This document shows, one piece after another, positions 53,831 to 64,000 of a DNA stretch of 64,000 bases. Under the pieces are notes generated by a model, which was not told where the DNA came from, ran no database searches, and saw only the letters and a list, made by a program, of their open reading frames with translations. Source of the DNA: Fragilariopsis cylindrus CCMP1102 (Eukaryota > Bacillariophyta > Bacillariophyceae > Bacillariales > Bacillariaceae). Each line of letters begins with the position of its first letter. The first letter of the stretch is position 1. The position numbers were made by a program, and so were the translations under genes. The stretch covers positions 1-64,000 of the forward strand of contig FMBT01000465.1 in NCBI GenBank assembly GCA_900095095.1. The letters are read 5' to 3'.

Positions 53831-54372
53831 GTCTCACTTCAGTGTGTTCTCTTTCATACCTTGTAAAAAGTCCTGTCAGACGTACGTGATATTTCATTCG
53901 TGCCAACATTAAATAGTACGGCAGACCAAGTAATTATGAATGATACTGAACAACGCCACGCCCTCTTACAGTACTTGTACGGTGTGAATCAATCGTCGAG
54001 CGTACGTAGTATTTGCTGTAAACAAAATGACTAATCTATTATAGATAATCTCGATCACTAACTTACTATTGTACGGCAGTACGTCTTACTGTATTTGCTG
54101 GGATCTGTTGTATTGTTGTACCCTAGTACCGCAATGGCTTATGGTAGAATAAATATCTACGTACTCGTACGGGGTCGTACAAACAAGAATCGAGGGAAAT
54201 CGTATCGTCACTGTTAGCTGTTCGCAGTTCGCATTCCGTTCCATAAATTGTTTTTATGTAGTCTTTATGATTTAAAAAGGTATTTGGAATGTCCATTTAT
54301 TTTGTATTATCTATGGTATTATTTATGTATTATATAATAATATTATTATGGTATTATAATGTTATATATACT

Positions 54373-54437
54373 AGTCGTATATTATATACAGTACGACTAA
54401 TCGCCAGGTAATATACGGTATATAATATTATCTGGCG
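54373..54437. other. two adjacent hairpins
   Basis: AGTCGTA...TACGACT (about 54373-54398) is followed at once by TCGCCAGGTAATAT, an 8-9 nt loop and ATATTATCTGGCGA (54401-54437). It could form a double stem-loop in RNA or DNA. Confidence 0.7.
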
Positions 54438-55681
54438 AGTAGTTGTCGATGTATATATTTATATTTTTTATTTATTGTATACATTGTGTACAGTATGTGT
54501 TTATTTCTTCGCTATTCTTCGCTTTTCAGCTTACTGTATGAAAAATACCGTATTATTGCATAGTACGTCTCGGGATGACCAGTTTGTATATATGTGATTT
54601 ATAATATACGCCTATTAAGGTTTTCACTATCAGCGGAATAATGTATCGAAAATAATAGTCTAATTGACTATCGTATCAAAAATTTATAGTCTAATTGATT
54701 TTTAATTGTTCTTTTGATAACTTGAAGTACGACTATCACATTATATTTGTGACCGCGTGATACAACGCTAGATTGTACGTATTAGTTTTTTAGTATGAGT
54801 ACTCTCTGTGACTCGAGTTTTCTTTGAATACAGTATGTATTTTCCAACGCCTTCAATTTTAAATAGCGTAAAAGAATTTTCTGGCGAAGCAAGGTGTGAT
54901 ACAGTGACCGCGGTTTGCGTAAGCAGTCATAATTAATACTAGTTAGTAATTTTGCATATCAGTCCCGCCTAATCACAACCCCTGGACCGTTATTGTATAA
55001 AATATTGTGTTTTATACTTAATTTACCTTATTTCCTTATTATGAAAATATATTGTCTTATTTTCTATAATTGGAGGACATAAAAAGTTATATAACTTCTA
55101 ATAATTTTCGTTTTCATTAGCGGATGCACGGTCCTGCCCTTTAGCGCGAACGTGAGTCGTATGGGATTATGGCATTCTACTTAGAAGGATTTATTGATGG
55201 TTTTTGTCTTTATTCGTGCAATGACTTCTCAAGCAAAGCAAAAGTAATAAGCCCCACGAATATATTCAACCTAGAATGCACTAGTACTGGAACTATTAAG
55301 GCAATTATATAAGTATATATATTGAAAGAAGTCGTGTTGAATTCTCAAGTACAGTATTCAGTGGAGAATAGTCGTGGCATGACATGTAAGGCGCATTGTA
55401 TCACATTGATTTCAGATTTTTGGATGAATCGACACTGATTTTTCAAACGAAGTAGCACCACGACAGAGGCGATCTATCGCTGGTATACGGTATGTAGCAA
55501 CGTAAAATCATTAAAATAAAAAACGAACAGTTCGCTTTTTTTGCATACAAAATTACGTACTTTCATAAAATCATAAAAAAAAATCTTGATCATTCGCTTC
55601 TGTTCTCATAGTACATACAACACATAAAATAATACATCTCAACAAACAAAACTTTTAATAAAACAGATAAATCTTTCAACC

Positions 55682-57031
55682 ATGCAGACCTTCCAACAAG
55701 AACAACCACTTGACTTTGAAAACCTTATGGAACGACAACGTCAATTGATGAAAGAAATGACATCATTGTCATCACAAGTTGCTAATAAATCCAAATTGGA
55801 TAATAGCAATCATACCGCATCCACAGAAGAATCTTCTTCTTCTTCATCATCACAACTTGATGATGCATCCGCGGCATCATCAGAAAAAGAAGAAGAATGG
55901 ATTTCTAATTGGCAATTCGAACGTGTGCCATCAAATAAAAAATTAATGACGACGACGACGACGACAACGGTTGTCGAAACTACTGCCAAGGCCGATGTCG
56001 TTTCACCTTCGGCAGCACCTTCGACTGCTGCTGCTGCTATCTCATCCTCAAGCTCAAGCAATACTGATAATAATAATAATACTACTACTCCTGAAGGTGG
56101 TGTATTTTATTTTGAACGTATCCTTCCAGCAGCTACTGACGTTACTGTTTCAACTGCTGCCTCTGCCTCATCATCCTCCCCTAATTATAATCTTGACAAT
56201 CTTACTGTCGAATATAATAATAATATTGGTGGTCATGATGATGACGATGATGATGATGATATGCTATTCGATATGGGCCTTGAAGACAATGATGATTTAT
56301 TCGCTGATTTAGAATCAGCGGCTGTCGTCGGTACTGATGATAGTGAAATCTCACTTGATGATTTAATGGACATGGATGTTTCTGCCATTGACAATCACAA
56401 CAAGAGCAAGAATGCATCTTCTGCCAATAACAATTACGATGGCAGCAGCGAAAATGATGACATGATGATGGATGACGTCGAAGAAGACAATGAAGAAGAA
56501 GGTGGTGACGATCATCGATTCTATTACACATCACCAATCGCAAGTAGCAGTCCATCAACACCTCCTCATCCTCTCAAGACATTTTCGTATCATAATTCTC
56601 CAACAAGCACTATTATACAACCACCGTTTGTTGTTGGTAGTAATAATAGCTCATTACGATCAGCAACGACACGTCCAGCATTAAGTGAAATGCGTAAAAT
56701 TATGAATAATTTTATGAATGAGGATAATGATACTACTACTACTAGTAGTACTACCACAACGCTTCCATCATCACTATCACTACAGCAATCACAATCACAA
56801 TCAAGACTGCCATGTGCAAGAGGTATGGATGGCATGTATTTAGATACATTACATAAATTACATGAAAGTATGCAACGATCAAAAAGGACACGTCAATCAT
56901 TAAGTATTCAAACACAACATACACAAGAATATGCACGTAATATGTGTGTGTCACAAATAATTCAATCAGTAGAAGATTCAAGTCAACAAGTCGATACATG
57001 CCTACAAAGTGTTGTTGTTGGCATGAGATAA
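55682..57031 (+). CDS. acidic disordered protein with conserved-looking C-terminus
   Basis: A 449-residue protein from ATG 55682. The N-terminus (FENLMERQRQLMKEMTSLSS) is a short helix. The middle is Ser/Ala/Thr/Asp-rich with acidic runs (DDDDDDMLFDMGLEDNDDLF) that could act as transcription-activation-like patches. The last 85 residues look folded and helical: DTLHKLHESMQRSKRTRQSL, then YARNMCVSQIIQSVEDSSQQ. I do not recognise a domain. Acidic blocks with a C-terminal helical module fit a regulatory or adaptor protein, but that is inference. Confidence 0.65.
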   Translation: MQTFQQEQPLDFENLMERQRQLMKEMTSLSSQVANKSKLDNSNHTASTEESSSSSSSQLDDASAASSEKEEEWISNWQFERVPSNKKLMTTTTTTTVVETTAKADVVSPSAAPSTAAAAISSSSSSNTDNNNNTTTPEGGVFYFERILPAATDVTVSTAASASSSSPNYNLDNLTVEYNNNIGGHDDDDDDDDMLFDMGLEDNDDLFADLESAAVVGTDDSEISLDDLMDMDVSAIDNHNKSKNASSANNNYDGSSENDDMMMDDVEEDNEEEGGDDHRFYYTSPIASSSPSTPPHPLKTFSYHNSPTSTIIQPPFVVGSNNSSLRSATTRPALSEMRKIMNNFMNEDNDTTTTSSTTTTLPSSLSLQQSQSQSRLPCARGMDGMYLDTLHKLHESMQRSKRTRQSLSIQTQHTQEYARNMCVSQIIQSVEDSSQQVDTCLQSVVVGMR

Positions 57032-57881
57032 AGTATAAAGATAAATATAAATATAAATGAATTTGTATATAAATTTGAAATGTGCAGAAAAAGAATTGAA
57101 CACATACCCATTGTAATATTATTATATTAGTACATGCATATTAAACAATATCATTCATTCTATCTATTCTATATCTTATATTCTATATATAATCATAGAT
57201 TACTATTCGAAATAGTATAAATGAATTGAACAATACAATAAATACATACTGTATGCAATATAATGCTGTAGATAAGCAATAACAAAAACAATAGGAATAT
57301 GCCACCGAGACAGCTACAGAAAATCAAAATCAAATAATGAATGAATGATTACCATCAAAGTTAGGCGTTAGGCATTCTCAAATTTATTAAAATCTACTTT
57401 CCTTCTTACCATGGGTAATGCCTTCTTACAGTATATAGATACAAGTACTTGTGACTACTTACTTAACGTACTACACTATTATTTTTTTTAATTTTAGAGC
57501 GCGTTCGGCAAAAAATAATAGTCATTCACAGATGGCAACTTTTGGCAACTCGCGGCATGCAGGAAAAAGTTAAGAATCTTCTTTTCATCTTTTGAATTGA
57601 CAAATTATTTTCTCACTATTTAATATTTATGCTTGACGCGCTAAAAGAGTCATCGTTGTATCCCGCCTACGCATTCTTTGGACGAAGAAGACTCGAAAGG
57701 GGAAGATTCTTTTGCTTTGATGTCTCAATGATCAGAAGACCCATCATGCATTACAATATAATTGGTTGGGGACATATACAGTAGCTAGCTGAGGAAACAC
57801 TGTTAGGAACATAAAATAATAATCAGTAGGAACATAAAACTATATTATGCATCCATATCATATTATATTATATTCGTCACC
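57032..57881. other. intergenic, no gene seen
   Basis: AT-rich 3' flank and upstream DNA of the small ORF at 57882. Confidence 0.5.
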
Positions 57882-58190
57882 ATGATTATGTTACATCCAT
57901 TATCGTTATCACTTTATACTATCACTGAATCACAATACCTCTACACAATTAATAATGATGACATTGATGATGGTAATAATAGTACCGTTACGGTAGAAGA
58001 AGACAAAAAATCTATTCAAACAACAACATCTTCATTCGCTGACGAAGACAAAAGTGATGATGATAATACTCCTCTACTTTCATTATCACGATGGGATGCT
58101 GATAGTCGTAGCAGTAGCAGTAGCAGTAGCAGTAGCAGTAACGGCGGTCCTCCAACTTGTCCTATTCGAAGTAGAAGAAAGATAATGTAA
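57882..58190 (+). CDS. small Ser/Asp-rich protein, 102 codons
   Basis: The ATG is in a good context (GTCACCATGAT). The protein is acidic in the middle and ends with LSRWDADSRSSSS..NGGPPTCPIRSRRKIM. The Trp and the basic Pro-containing tail are the only distinctive parts. The Ser run comes from (AGT/AGC)n. Short, no known domain. It converges on the MOSC gene. Confidence 0.45.
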   Translation: MIMLHPLSLSLYTITESQYLYTINNDDIDDGNNSTVTVEEDKKSIQTTTSSFADEDKSDDDNTPLLSLSRWDADSRSSSSSSSSSSNGGPPTCPIRSRRKIM

Positions 58191-58591
58191 ATAACAATAA
58201 ATAACAGCAATGTAAATAACAACAAACAACAACAATGTAAACAGCAGTAACAATGTAAGAAATAATAACAATATTATGAGTAACACAATGCGACCAAAGA
58301 TAATATCGCACAAAGCTTCTGCCTACTCTACTACATCAACTCAAGCACAAGCATAGCCAATTACCAGTCGCCAGTTGCCAGTTGCTAGTAACCAGTAACC
58401 AGTAACCAGACAAAACAATAATAATGTATATAGTGTAATATAATGTAATAACATACCATTTAAAATCATATAAAATAGCGTATTTGAATACTGTACATAT
58501 GTCCTACTGTAAAACAGTATAGTTAGTATTGAGTATAATTACATTATAGCATATATATTTATATATATATATTATATTTATATATTCATCA
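58191..58591. other. gap between convergent genes
   Basis: Repeats of TAAATAACA/AACAACAATG and of CCAGTTGCCAGTTGCTAG/TAACCAG lie at 58190-58410, then a TATATA-rich stretch near 58550-58580. No gene seen. Confidence 0.5.
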
Positions 58592-59728
58592 TTAATAATC
58601 TATTCCTTTGTACGTAAGGACAAGACCAACTACAATGGATAAAATAAGAACACTCACAACTGTTAGTAATGGCAATCGAACTGATTTGATTAATAAACCA
58701 GCCTGATAAGATTGTGGTGAGAAAAATCTTTGTCCAACGCTGTTGTACTACAAAAGTACGTGTAAGAAGAGGAGAAAGAAGAGAAAGAAGAAGAAGAAGA
58801 AAATAATGTTAGACGATATTAAAAATAAAAGAACGAAAATCGATATACTGTACGACGTGTGCTACAAAACGTCAGTAAACAATGTACACAATGCACAGTA
58901 CACAAAGCAAAGGCAAATAACGATTATAACTAACTAACTTACACTATCTTCTGCTCGTTGGAAACCAACAGGGTCAATTAAACAACACAATATTGCAATC
59001 TTAACTGGAATAATATCTCCCATAACATCCTTTAATGATTTATCGGCTGGACGAATAAAGAATGATGGTGGTTTTCGACCAACATTAATCCTTTCTGGTT
59101 CATAACTATCGGGTACAATAGAAATAGTATCACCCACATGTATTTTCCCTTTTTCGCTAGCATCCTTATCATTATCATTCTCATTATTATGAGGTAATAT
59201 TTCACAATTAATTCCACAGGACCCCCATGTATTATTCATTAATCCAGGACGTTTACATTGTGCCTCACGATATTTACATGGAACATTTCGTCGATGAACA
59301 AACAATAATGAATTACCTAATTTAATTTTAGAACCGACCATATTATTTAGTTCATTTTCAGTTATACCCCGAATGACAACATTACGACGTAATTCATTTA
59401 AGGATTGTAATGGTCTCATTCCTGTTCGTTCAAAGGCAGTTTCAATGGCATCTGCTGATACAATTGTTATTTGACGTCCAGGTTCTTGCATAAATTTAGC
59501 GGAATGTGTTCCATTTTGTAATGTTGTCGCGTACCGATCACCATCGATACCAATACCTGGAATTAATGTTACAACCTGCCGTGATTCCATAGGCTTAACT
59601 GATTTCGATGAAATATATAATGCTTCAATCTTTCCTCCTATTGTTGGTGGCGGTGGTGGTGATGCAGTTACAGGTGCTGCTATTGGTGACGATGACGACG
59701 ACGACAATGCCTGTTCTTCCATAGTCAT
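58592..59728 (-). CDS. tail-anchored MOSC-domain protein, two exons
   Basis: Exons 59728-58943 and 58747-58592 join in phase 0 (GAT AGT|GTAAGT ... TTTTGTAG|TAC AAC) to give 313 residues. The MOSC domain covers about residues 28-205: GKIEALYISS, GIGIDGDRYA, LRRNVVIRGITENELNNMVG, KIKLGNSLLFVHRR with VPCKYREAQCKRPGLM, and HVGDTISI. MOSC domains bind molybdenum-cofactor sulfur chemistry and occur in mARC and cofactor-sulfurase proteins. The Cys of CKYREAQC is a candidate functional residue. The second exon adds a membrane helix (PLLTVVSVLILSIVVGLVLT) near the end, which would make it tail-anchored. Without the splice the protein would end at DSVS and be soluble. Confidence 0.85.
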
Positions 59729-60421
59729 GATGATGTATTCTTTAAGAATAAAAATAGGACGACAAGAGATGATATAATTTCGGATGTTAGACTTTCTTCC
59801 TCAAAAGTAAGTGTCCGACTACCTGCATTTTGCAGCTACGAATCTTCTTTATTTCTTGATTACCTTGATGAAAACAGAAAGTGATACTGCTGTATCTTTC
59901 TGGTCTCTGCTTATGATGCTATTCGACTATCGTTTGGTTTGTACTTGTATGTGCTCATTCAACGCAGTCTATTCGCTCAACAGAAGAATTCGACAATTCG
60001 GTAGAGCAGTAATTGACTTAATCGCAGATCAGAATTTAAATTTACACTTTCTTATTTGGGGGGGGGGGGGGGGGGTGAAGTTATTTATTGACCATTGTCT
60101 CCTTCATGCGGAAATCACATAAATAGTTTAGAGCGCGTAAAATACATGATTTCGGGGGACGACGGAGAGGATAATTGAGGGGTACAATTCTGAAATTCAT
60201 ATGCTGCTAACGCACTGCCGCCCCCAATTATCAGCTGGTCACGTGCTTTAGAGAAGTTTGTGATGATTCATGATATTTCATTCGATTCGATTCTTTTAGC
60301 ATCGCCATCGCTTGCATTTGCACATCATGCTTTAGCGCTAGTACTTCTATTTTCCACAAATCATCACGACCAGCAGTACTACCGTAGTAAGAAAGAGAGA
60401 GAGAGAGAGAGAGAGATAGCG
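59729..60421. other. divergent promoter region with simple repeats
   Basis: Contains an 18-bp poly-G run at 60058-60075 and a (GA)n run at about 60392-60415 just before the carboxypeptidase start. No gene seen. Confidence 0.6.
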
Positions 60422-61597
60422 ATGCTGATACCATTACGTTTAATAGCAACAACTGCAATCGCTAATACTATTATTAAAATGAGCACAGCATTACAAGCAG
60501 CGTCGACGTTGGCGACGACAATTGCGTCTTCCGACATTGGTACACCGGGCAAAGCTTGGGGTGTCACCGAAATCAAACAATGGAGAGATACACGAGTGAA
60601 AGTACGAAGTTACTTAGAGGATGTGGTACCAAGAATTGAATCTATTCGTAAAAGTAATGAAGAATTATATGATGTGGTCCAATATGGTGCATTATTACCA
60701 ATTACTGATGATGATGACGAATCAGCAACAGCATCAGAATCGAGTTCGTGTTCGTCGTCGGAATTCCCTTTATTTGCTATTAAAACTAAAAATTGGTCCA
60801 AAGAGAAACCCAATGTATTAATTACAGGTGGTGTACATGGCTATGAAACGAGTGGTGTGGAGGGTGCATTATTATTTCTGGAAAGTAAAGTTCCACACTA
60901 CAGTCAACATTTTAATATAGTAGTGACACCCTGTATTAGTCCCTGGGGATATGAACGTATCCAACGTTGGACGTCGAAGGGTGTGGATCCGAATCGATCC
61001 TTTAATCCCGATGGTGACATTGTAGAGGGTCGATCCTTCAATCCCGAGGCAGCCACTGAAGAATCGGCAGCATTGATAAAATTCTTGAGAGGTGATATAA
61101 AAACTTTAATGGGAGATAATAATGATTGGATCTGTCATATTGATTTACATGAAACCACTGATTCGGATGAAACGGAATTCCGTCCCGCCAAGGCGGCACG
61201 TGATGGACGTATTTGTGATCCCAATGAGAAAGAAGAAATTCCGGATGGATTTTATTTAGTACAAGATGAAACAAGTCCAATGGAGACGTGGTTTACCGCC
61301 ATGATTGATGCGGTACGGAAGGTCACACATATCGCACCCACGGATCAGGATGGATTATTGATTGGTGAAAAAATATCACAAGAGGGTGTCTGTGTCATCC
61401 CTCGGAAGAAAGATTTAGGGTTATGTGCGGGTGTCACCGATGCACCCTATCGGACCACCACCGAGGTCTATCCGGATAGTCCCAATGCCACACCCGAACA
61501 ATGTAACGAGGCACAGGTCGCATGTATTACAGGTGGTCTGGATCATATCCTATCTGTGTTAGAAAATAAAAAGAAACGAAAAAATGAGAATGAATAA
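60422..61597 (+). CDS. M14-type zinc metallocarboxypeptidase
   Basis: From ATG 60422 the protein has 391 residues. The frame is also open from ATG 60263, but that stretch is a simple-repeat leader. All key M14 residues are visible: GGVHGYETSG (zinc ligands HxxE, about residue 139), DPNRSFN (substrate Asn-Arg, about 188), CHIDLHE (third zinc His, about 240) and TTEVYPDSP (catalytic Glu, about 346). The N-terminus (LIPLRLIATTAIANTIIKMS) is amphipathic and could target mitochondria or another organelle. M14 enzymes remove C-terminal residues or, in the AspA/succinylglutamate-desuccinylase branch, acyl groups. The chosen subfamily is uncertain; the DLHE form fits the AspA-like branch. Confidence 0.85.
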   Translation: MLIPLRLIATTAIANTIIKMSTALQAASTLATTIASSDIGTPGKAWGVTEIKQWRDTRVKVRSYLEDVVPRIESIRKSNEELYDVVQYGALLPITDDDDESATASESSSCSSSEFPLFAIKTKNWSKEKPNVLITGGVHGYETSGVEGALLFLESKVPHYSQHFNIVVTPCISPWGYERIQRWTSKGVDPNRSFNPDGDIVEGRSFNPEAATEESAALIKFLRGDIKTLMGDNNDWICHIDLHETTDSDETEFRPAKAARDGRICDPNEKEEIPDGFYLVQDETSPMETWFTAMIDAVRKVTHIAPTDQDGLLIGEKISQEGVCVIPRKKDLGLCAGVTDAPYRTTTEVYPDSPNATPEQCNEAQVACITGGLDHILSVLENKKKRKNENE

Positions 61598-62199
61598 ATA
61601 AATAATAATATTAAAAGATAGTGATTTTTACTAGTTAGTTCCTACGATATTCATTCAGTATCGGCAAAGATGAGAGAGGGAGAACATAATAGATTACTCG
61701 TGTGTCTACTACGTGTGCAGTATGGGGTCGCGTCATGTCACCTTAGACTACAGAACTCATTAAACCTAAAAGATGCGCCATTTTTTGAATATGTTATACA
61801 AACTTCTTATAAAAACTATTTTTGTTTTCATTTGAAAATTGTAAGTATAGTTTACTTTAAAAAAAACACTTTCAACGTCAACACACGGCAGTTGTCATAT
61901 TATTGTTTGTTTTTCCTTCGATGATCAAATTAAATACTTCCTTCTAGTGCTTCTTCTTGATTTTGAGACCAAGGTTTGTCTGTGTGTTGTTAATTATTAT
62001 CCAAATAGAATAAAATAAATGGTTTTATTCTTCCACTAAATGGTCTCAAGGACAACAGGTCATTTGGTAATGATTGTCTATAGTACAAGAATTATTGATG
62101 GTTCCATTATATTAAGGTCTCTGCTATGCTGTCTTGTGAACAAATAATAGAAAAACGAATCTACAACTTTTCTCTTCAAACATGCACAGGGAGCTACTG
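61598..62199. other. 3' flank, no gene seen
   Basis: AT-rich 3' flank of the carboxypeptidase gene. Confidence 0.5.
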
Positions 62200-62660
62200 T
62201 GCGTCCGTCCCTTGGCAAGAATCTCATTCTGATAAACATTTCCCTGTCCATGTGCATCACACCCTCTCTCACAAACATCCAGCCTTCATGATATGACAGT
62301 GAGCTGCTACTGCTGCTACTGCTGCTGCTGCTGCTGCTGCTGCTATCATACATAGTGGAATGTTCTCTCCTTGTCCCACAACAGAAATTGAACACAACAT
62401 ATGATGGTGCACAAGTTGATGTAGACTTCCGGAAGTACAAGCTAATGTGAAACAAGCCAAAGACTATATTAATAAGAATACAGACTAGAGATTGGAGTAG
62501 TTAATGTTTCTATCAATTGAATGTCTATCGCTACAATAATTGTGATCTTTATCTCTACTGTCTAGGATATGCAGTAGTTCTTCCAGGTTGTAAGATTAAA
62601 AGTTTTGCTTTGTCAGCTATTTTGGATTGATTGATAGGTCAGGAGGGCAAACCCACCAGA
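62200..62660. repeat. diverged direct repeat, copy 1
   Basis: Shares the order CCATGTG..C.CCCTCTCTCACA, ATCATACATAG.GGAATG, AACAAGCCAAA and GTAAGATTAAAA/GAGATTAAAA, then TTTTGGAT, with copy 2. Contains a (CTG)n run at about 62305-62345. Confidence 0.7.
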
Positions 62661-62754
62661 GCACACTATAAGCAAGTGAGTATTGTTGCCACTAATATTT
62701 CTGTTCTTGCCATGGACAAAAGAAAACTGGTTGCTCAACCAGCTTTTATGCAGG

Positions 62755-62768
62755 ACCCCCCCCCCCCC
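62755..62768. repeat. poly-C run
   Basis: About 13 consecutive C, between the two diverged repeat copies. Confidence 0.9.
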
Positions 62769-62779
62769 CTGGTTGGGGA

Positions 62780-63160
62780 GCAAATGTATCCCCTCTGGCA
62801 GGAAAATGATCTTGCCCATGTGTACCCCTCTCTCACATGCATCTCTACCCTTTATATTATATGACAGTAGATAGTGAGATGACATCATACATAGAGGAAT
62901 GCTTTCCCATCCCAGTGCATCCCCCACCCAAGTTGACAACATGGCTTTCAAACTTACAGAATAATTATGTAAAACAAGCCAAATATGTTGAATTAGAGTA
63001 GAGATGTGATTGATTAGTGTGAAAATTATTTCAGTGTAGAAAATACTGTCTAGTATGTAATAGGATGATGCTTGTGTAAGCATTTGCGACATTATTTGTG
63101 AGATTAAAATTGTTTGGTCTACCTGTTTTGGATCAGGATGCATTTCCACCAGGTTTTGAA
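62780..63160. repeat. diverged direct repeat, copy 2
   Basis: Partner of 62200-62660. The long minus-strand frame here (62613-63413) looks like part of this repeat, not a gene. Confidence 0.7.
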
Positions 63161-64000
63161 GGAAGATTAGTACTATCAAATTAGTACTATCAAACTGAGA
63201 GTCCCATGGTTGATGAGATTCAACAACTAGCAACCCTTTGTTAAGATAGCTCTGGACAGAGGTACTGTAATAAAACCAAACATTGATCTCAAGGCACACA
63301 AGTTCTGGAGAAAATCTAAACCATACATAGAATGTGCGTTGCTCCCCCATAATACTTGCTGTACGGCTTAGCACTAAGCATCCACACAATGACTGTCCCC
63401 TTTTCTTAGTCAATCAAGCCTCTCCCCAAAATAGATGCTCTTAAGAATCTTTTAGTAATAAAAGTTGCTGCTTATCTTATAGTAGCTGCCATGTCACCCC
63501 ATCCTGTCTAAATGCTTGCACACTAAAGGTTGATCAACTCACCACTCTCACACCCAACCAGAACCCCGTATTCTAGCCCATGAATATAACAATAACCCAC
63601 CACTCAGTTATATTTATAGATGATTCTTGATGAGGCAGGAAAATAACAGCCAAAGAGGGAAACCCAATGATCAATGGGGTATAGGATGATCATAAGAACC
63701 CAGACTATCCATTCACTATAGTACCACTATAGTGGATTTACCAACTCATACTAAAACTATGTGTTTGAATATTCTTTCCACCAAATGGTGGCCCTTACAG
63801 AACAACAACAGGCCGCCACCATAGCACAAGGAATCTTGCAACTGTTCCTGTTCCTGCTTGCTACAAACAAAACTAGAAGATCACTGGACTTGTATGTGGG
63901 ACTCCCTCATTCACTTTTCCCTCATTCACTTTTCTCTTGAACATACACATGTATCTACCACTTGCCCACATTGTGGAATTTTCACCCAGACTCGACCTTG
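63161..64000. other. repeat-like terminal region
   Basis: No confident gene. A short plus-strand frame (MVALTEQQQAATIAQGILQ) starts at 63785 inside a hairpin (ATGGTGGC...GCCACCAT, 63785-63822) and ends after 52 codons. It could be the start of a mobile-element frame. Confidence 0.4.

Larger units (their letters stand above)
52222..55681. other. long gene-poor region
   Basis: About 3.4 kb without a convincing gene. It contains a 67-codon ATG frame at 52989-53192 (unsupported), a 20-bp palindrome at 52594-52613, a direct repeat of about 155 bp (53308 and 53675), and twin hairpins at 54373-54437. The last 100 bp is A/T-rich and probably the promoter of the next gene. Confidence 0.5.

Noticed and set aside
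53391-53912. 173-codon plus-strand ORF
   Set aside because: Formed by the TTCTCATTTCAG-type repeats.
62078-62455. 125-codon minus-strand ORF with a Ser run
   Set aside because: Ser run is a (CTG)n artefact within the other repeat copy.
62613-63413. 266-codon minus-strand ORF
   Set aside because: Overlaps a two-copy repeat, runs through poly-C, and has no domain or protein-like composition.

Overview
The window looks like nuclear DNA of a raphid pennate diatom, something like Fragilariopsis or Pseudo-nitzschia. That placement is an inference from protein families and genome style; there is no marker gene. The DNA is AT-rich. The introns I can rebuild are short (about 74-195 bp, plus one candidate of about 280 bp) with GT..AG ends and matching phases. 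Many proteins carry Asn, Ser, Thr, Asp or Gln runs coded by trinucleotide repeats. Several families seem typical of diatoms: the ankyrin-like family, the zinc-finger/FAR1-like protein, the piggyBac-like and copia-type elements, and the short ShK-like secreted protein. I see no rRNA, tRNA or CRISPR.

Layout. 1-36 kb is gene-dense. In order it holds the 3' part of a disordered protein; a single-pass membrane protein (-); a cold-shock protein (+); a decayed copia-type retrotransposon (6.5-8.2 kb); a 1406-residue protein ending in a medium-chain reductase domain (-); a low-complexity protein (+); a lysine-methyltransferase-like protein (-); a three-exon small membrane protein (+); an ankyrin-like protein (-); a two-exon sulfotransferase (+); a FAR1-like zinc-finger protein (-); a two-exon glutamine-synthetase-like enzyme (+); a second sulfotransferase (+); a two-exon PAP2 phosphatase (-); a tubby/LURP-like protein (+); a BTB/T1-domain protein (+); and a Sel1-repeat protein (-).

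36-48.4 kb is dominated by mobile DNA. Inverted arms at about 36.72 and 45.68 kb enclose two TTAA-bounded MITEs, a foldback element of about 1 kb, a broken piggyBac-like transposase and an intact 476-residue gene with a SAM-like end. A Tc1/mariner transposase fragment lies just beyond.

48.5-64 kb returns to genes: a zinc-finger plus PIN-domain protein, a secreted Cys-rich protein, a poorly defined Ser-rich protein, a long gene-poor stretch (52.2-55.7 kb) with direct repeats and hairpins, a disordered 449-residue protein, a 102-codon ORF, a two-exon tail-anchored MOSC protein and an M14-type metallocarboxypeptidase. The last 2 kb is diverged repeat DNA.

No pathway ties the genes together. The nearest to a theme is two type II sulfotransferases about 5 kb apart, with a glutamine-synthetase-like enzyme and a lipid-phosphatase-like gene close by. 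The most interesting structures are the nested transposon block at 36.7-45.7 kb, the BTB gene sitting between copies of its neighbours' 3' ends (33.3-34.9 kb), the tail-anchored MOSC protein and the zinc-finger/PIN gene model.
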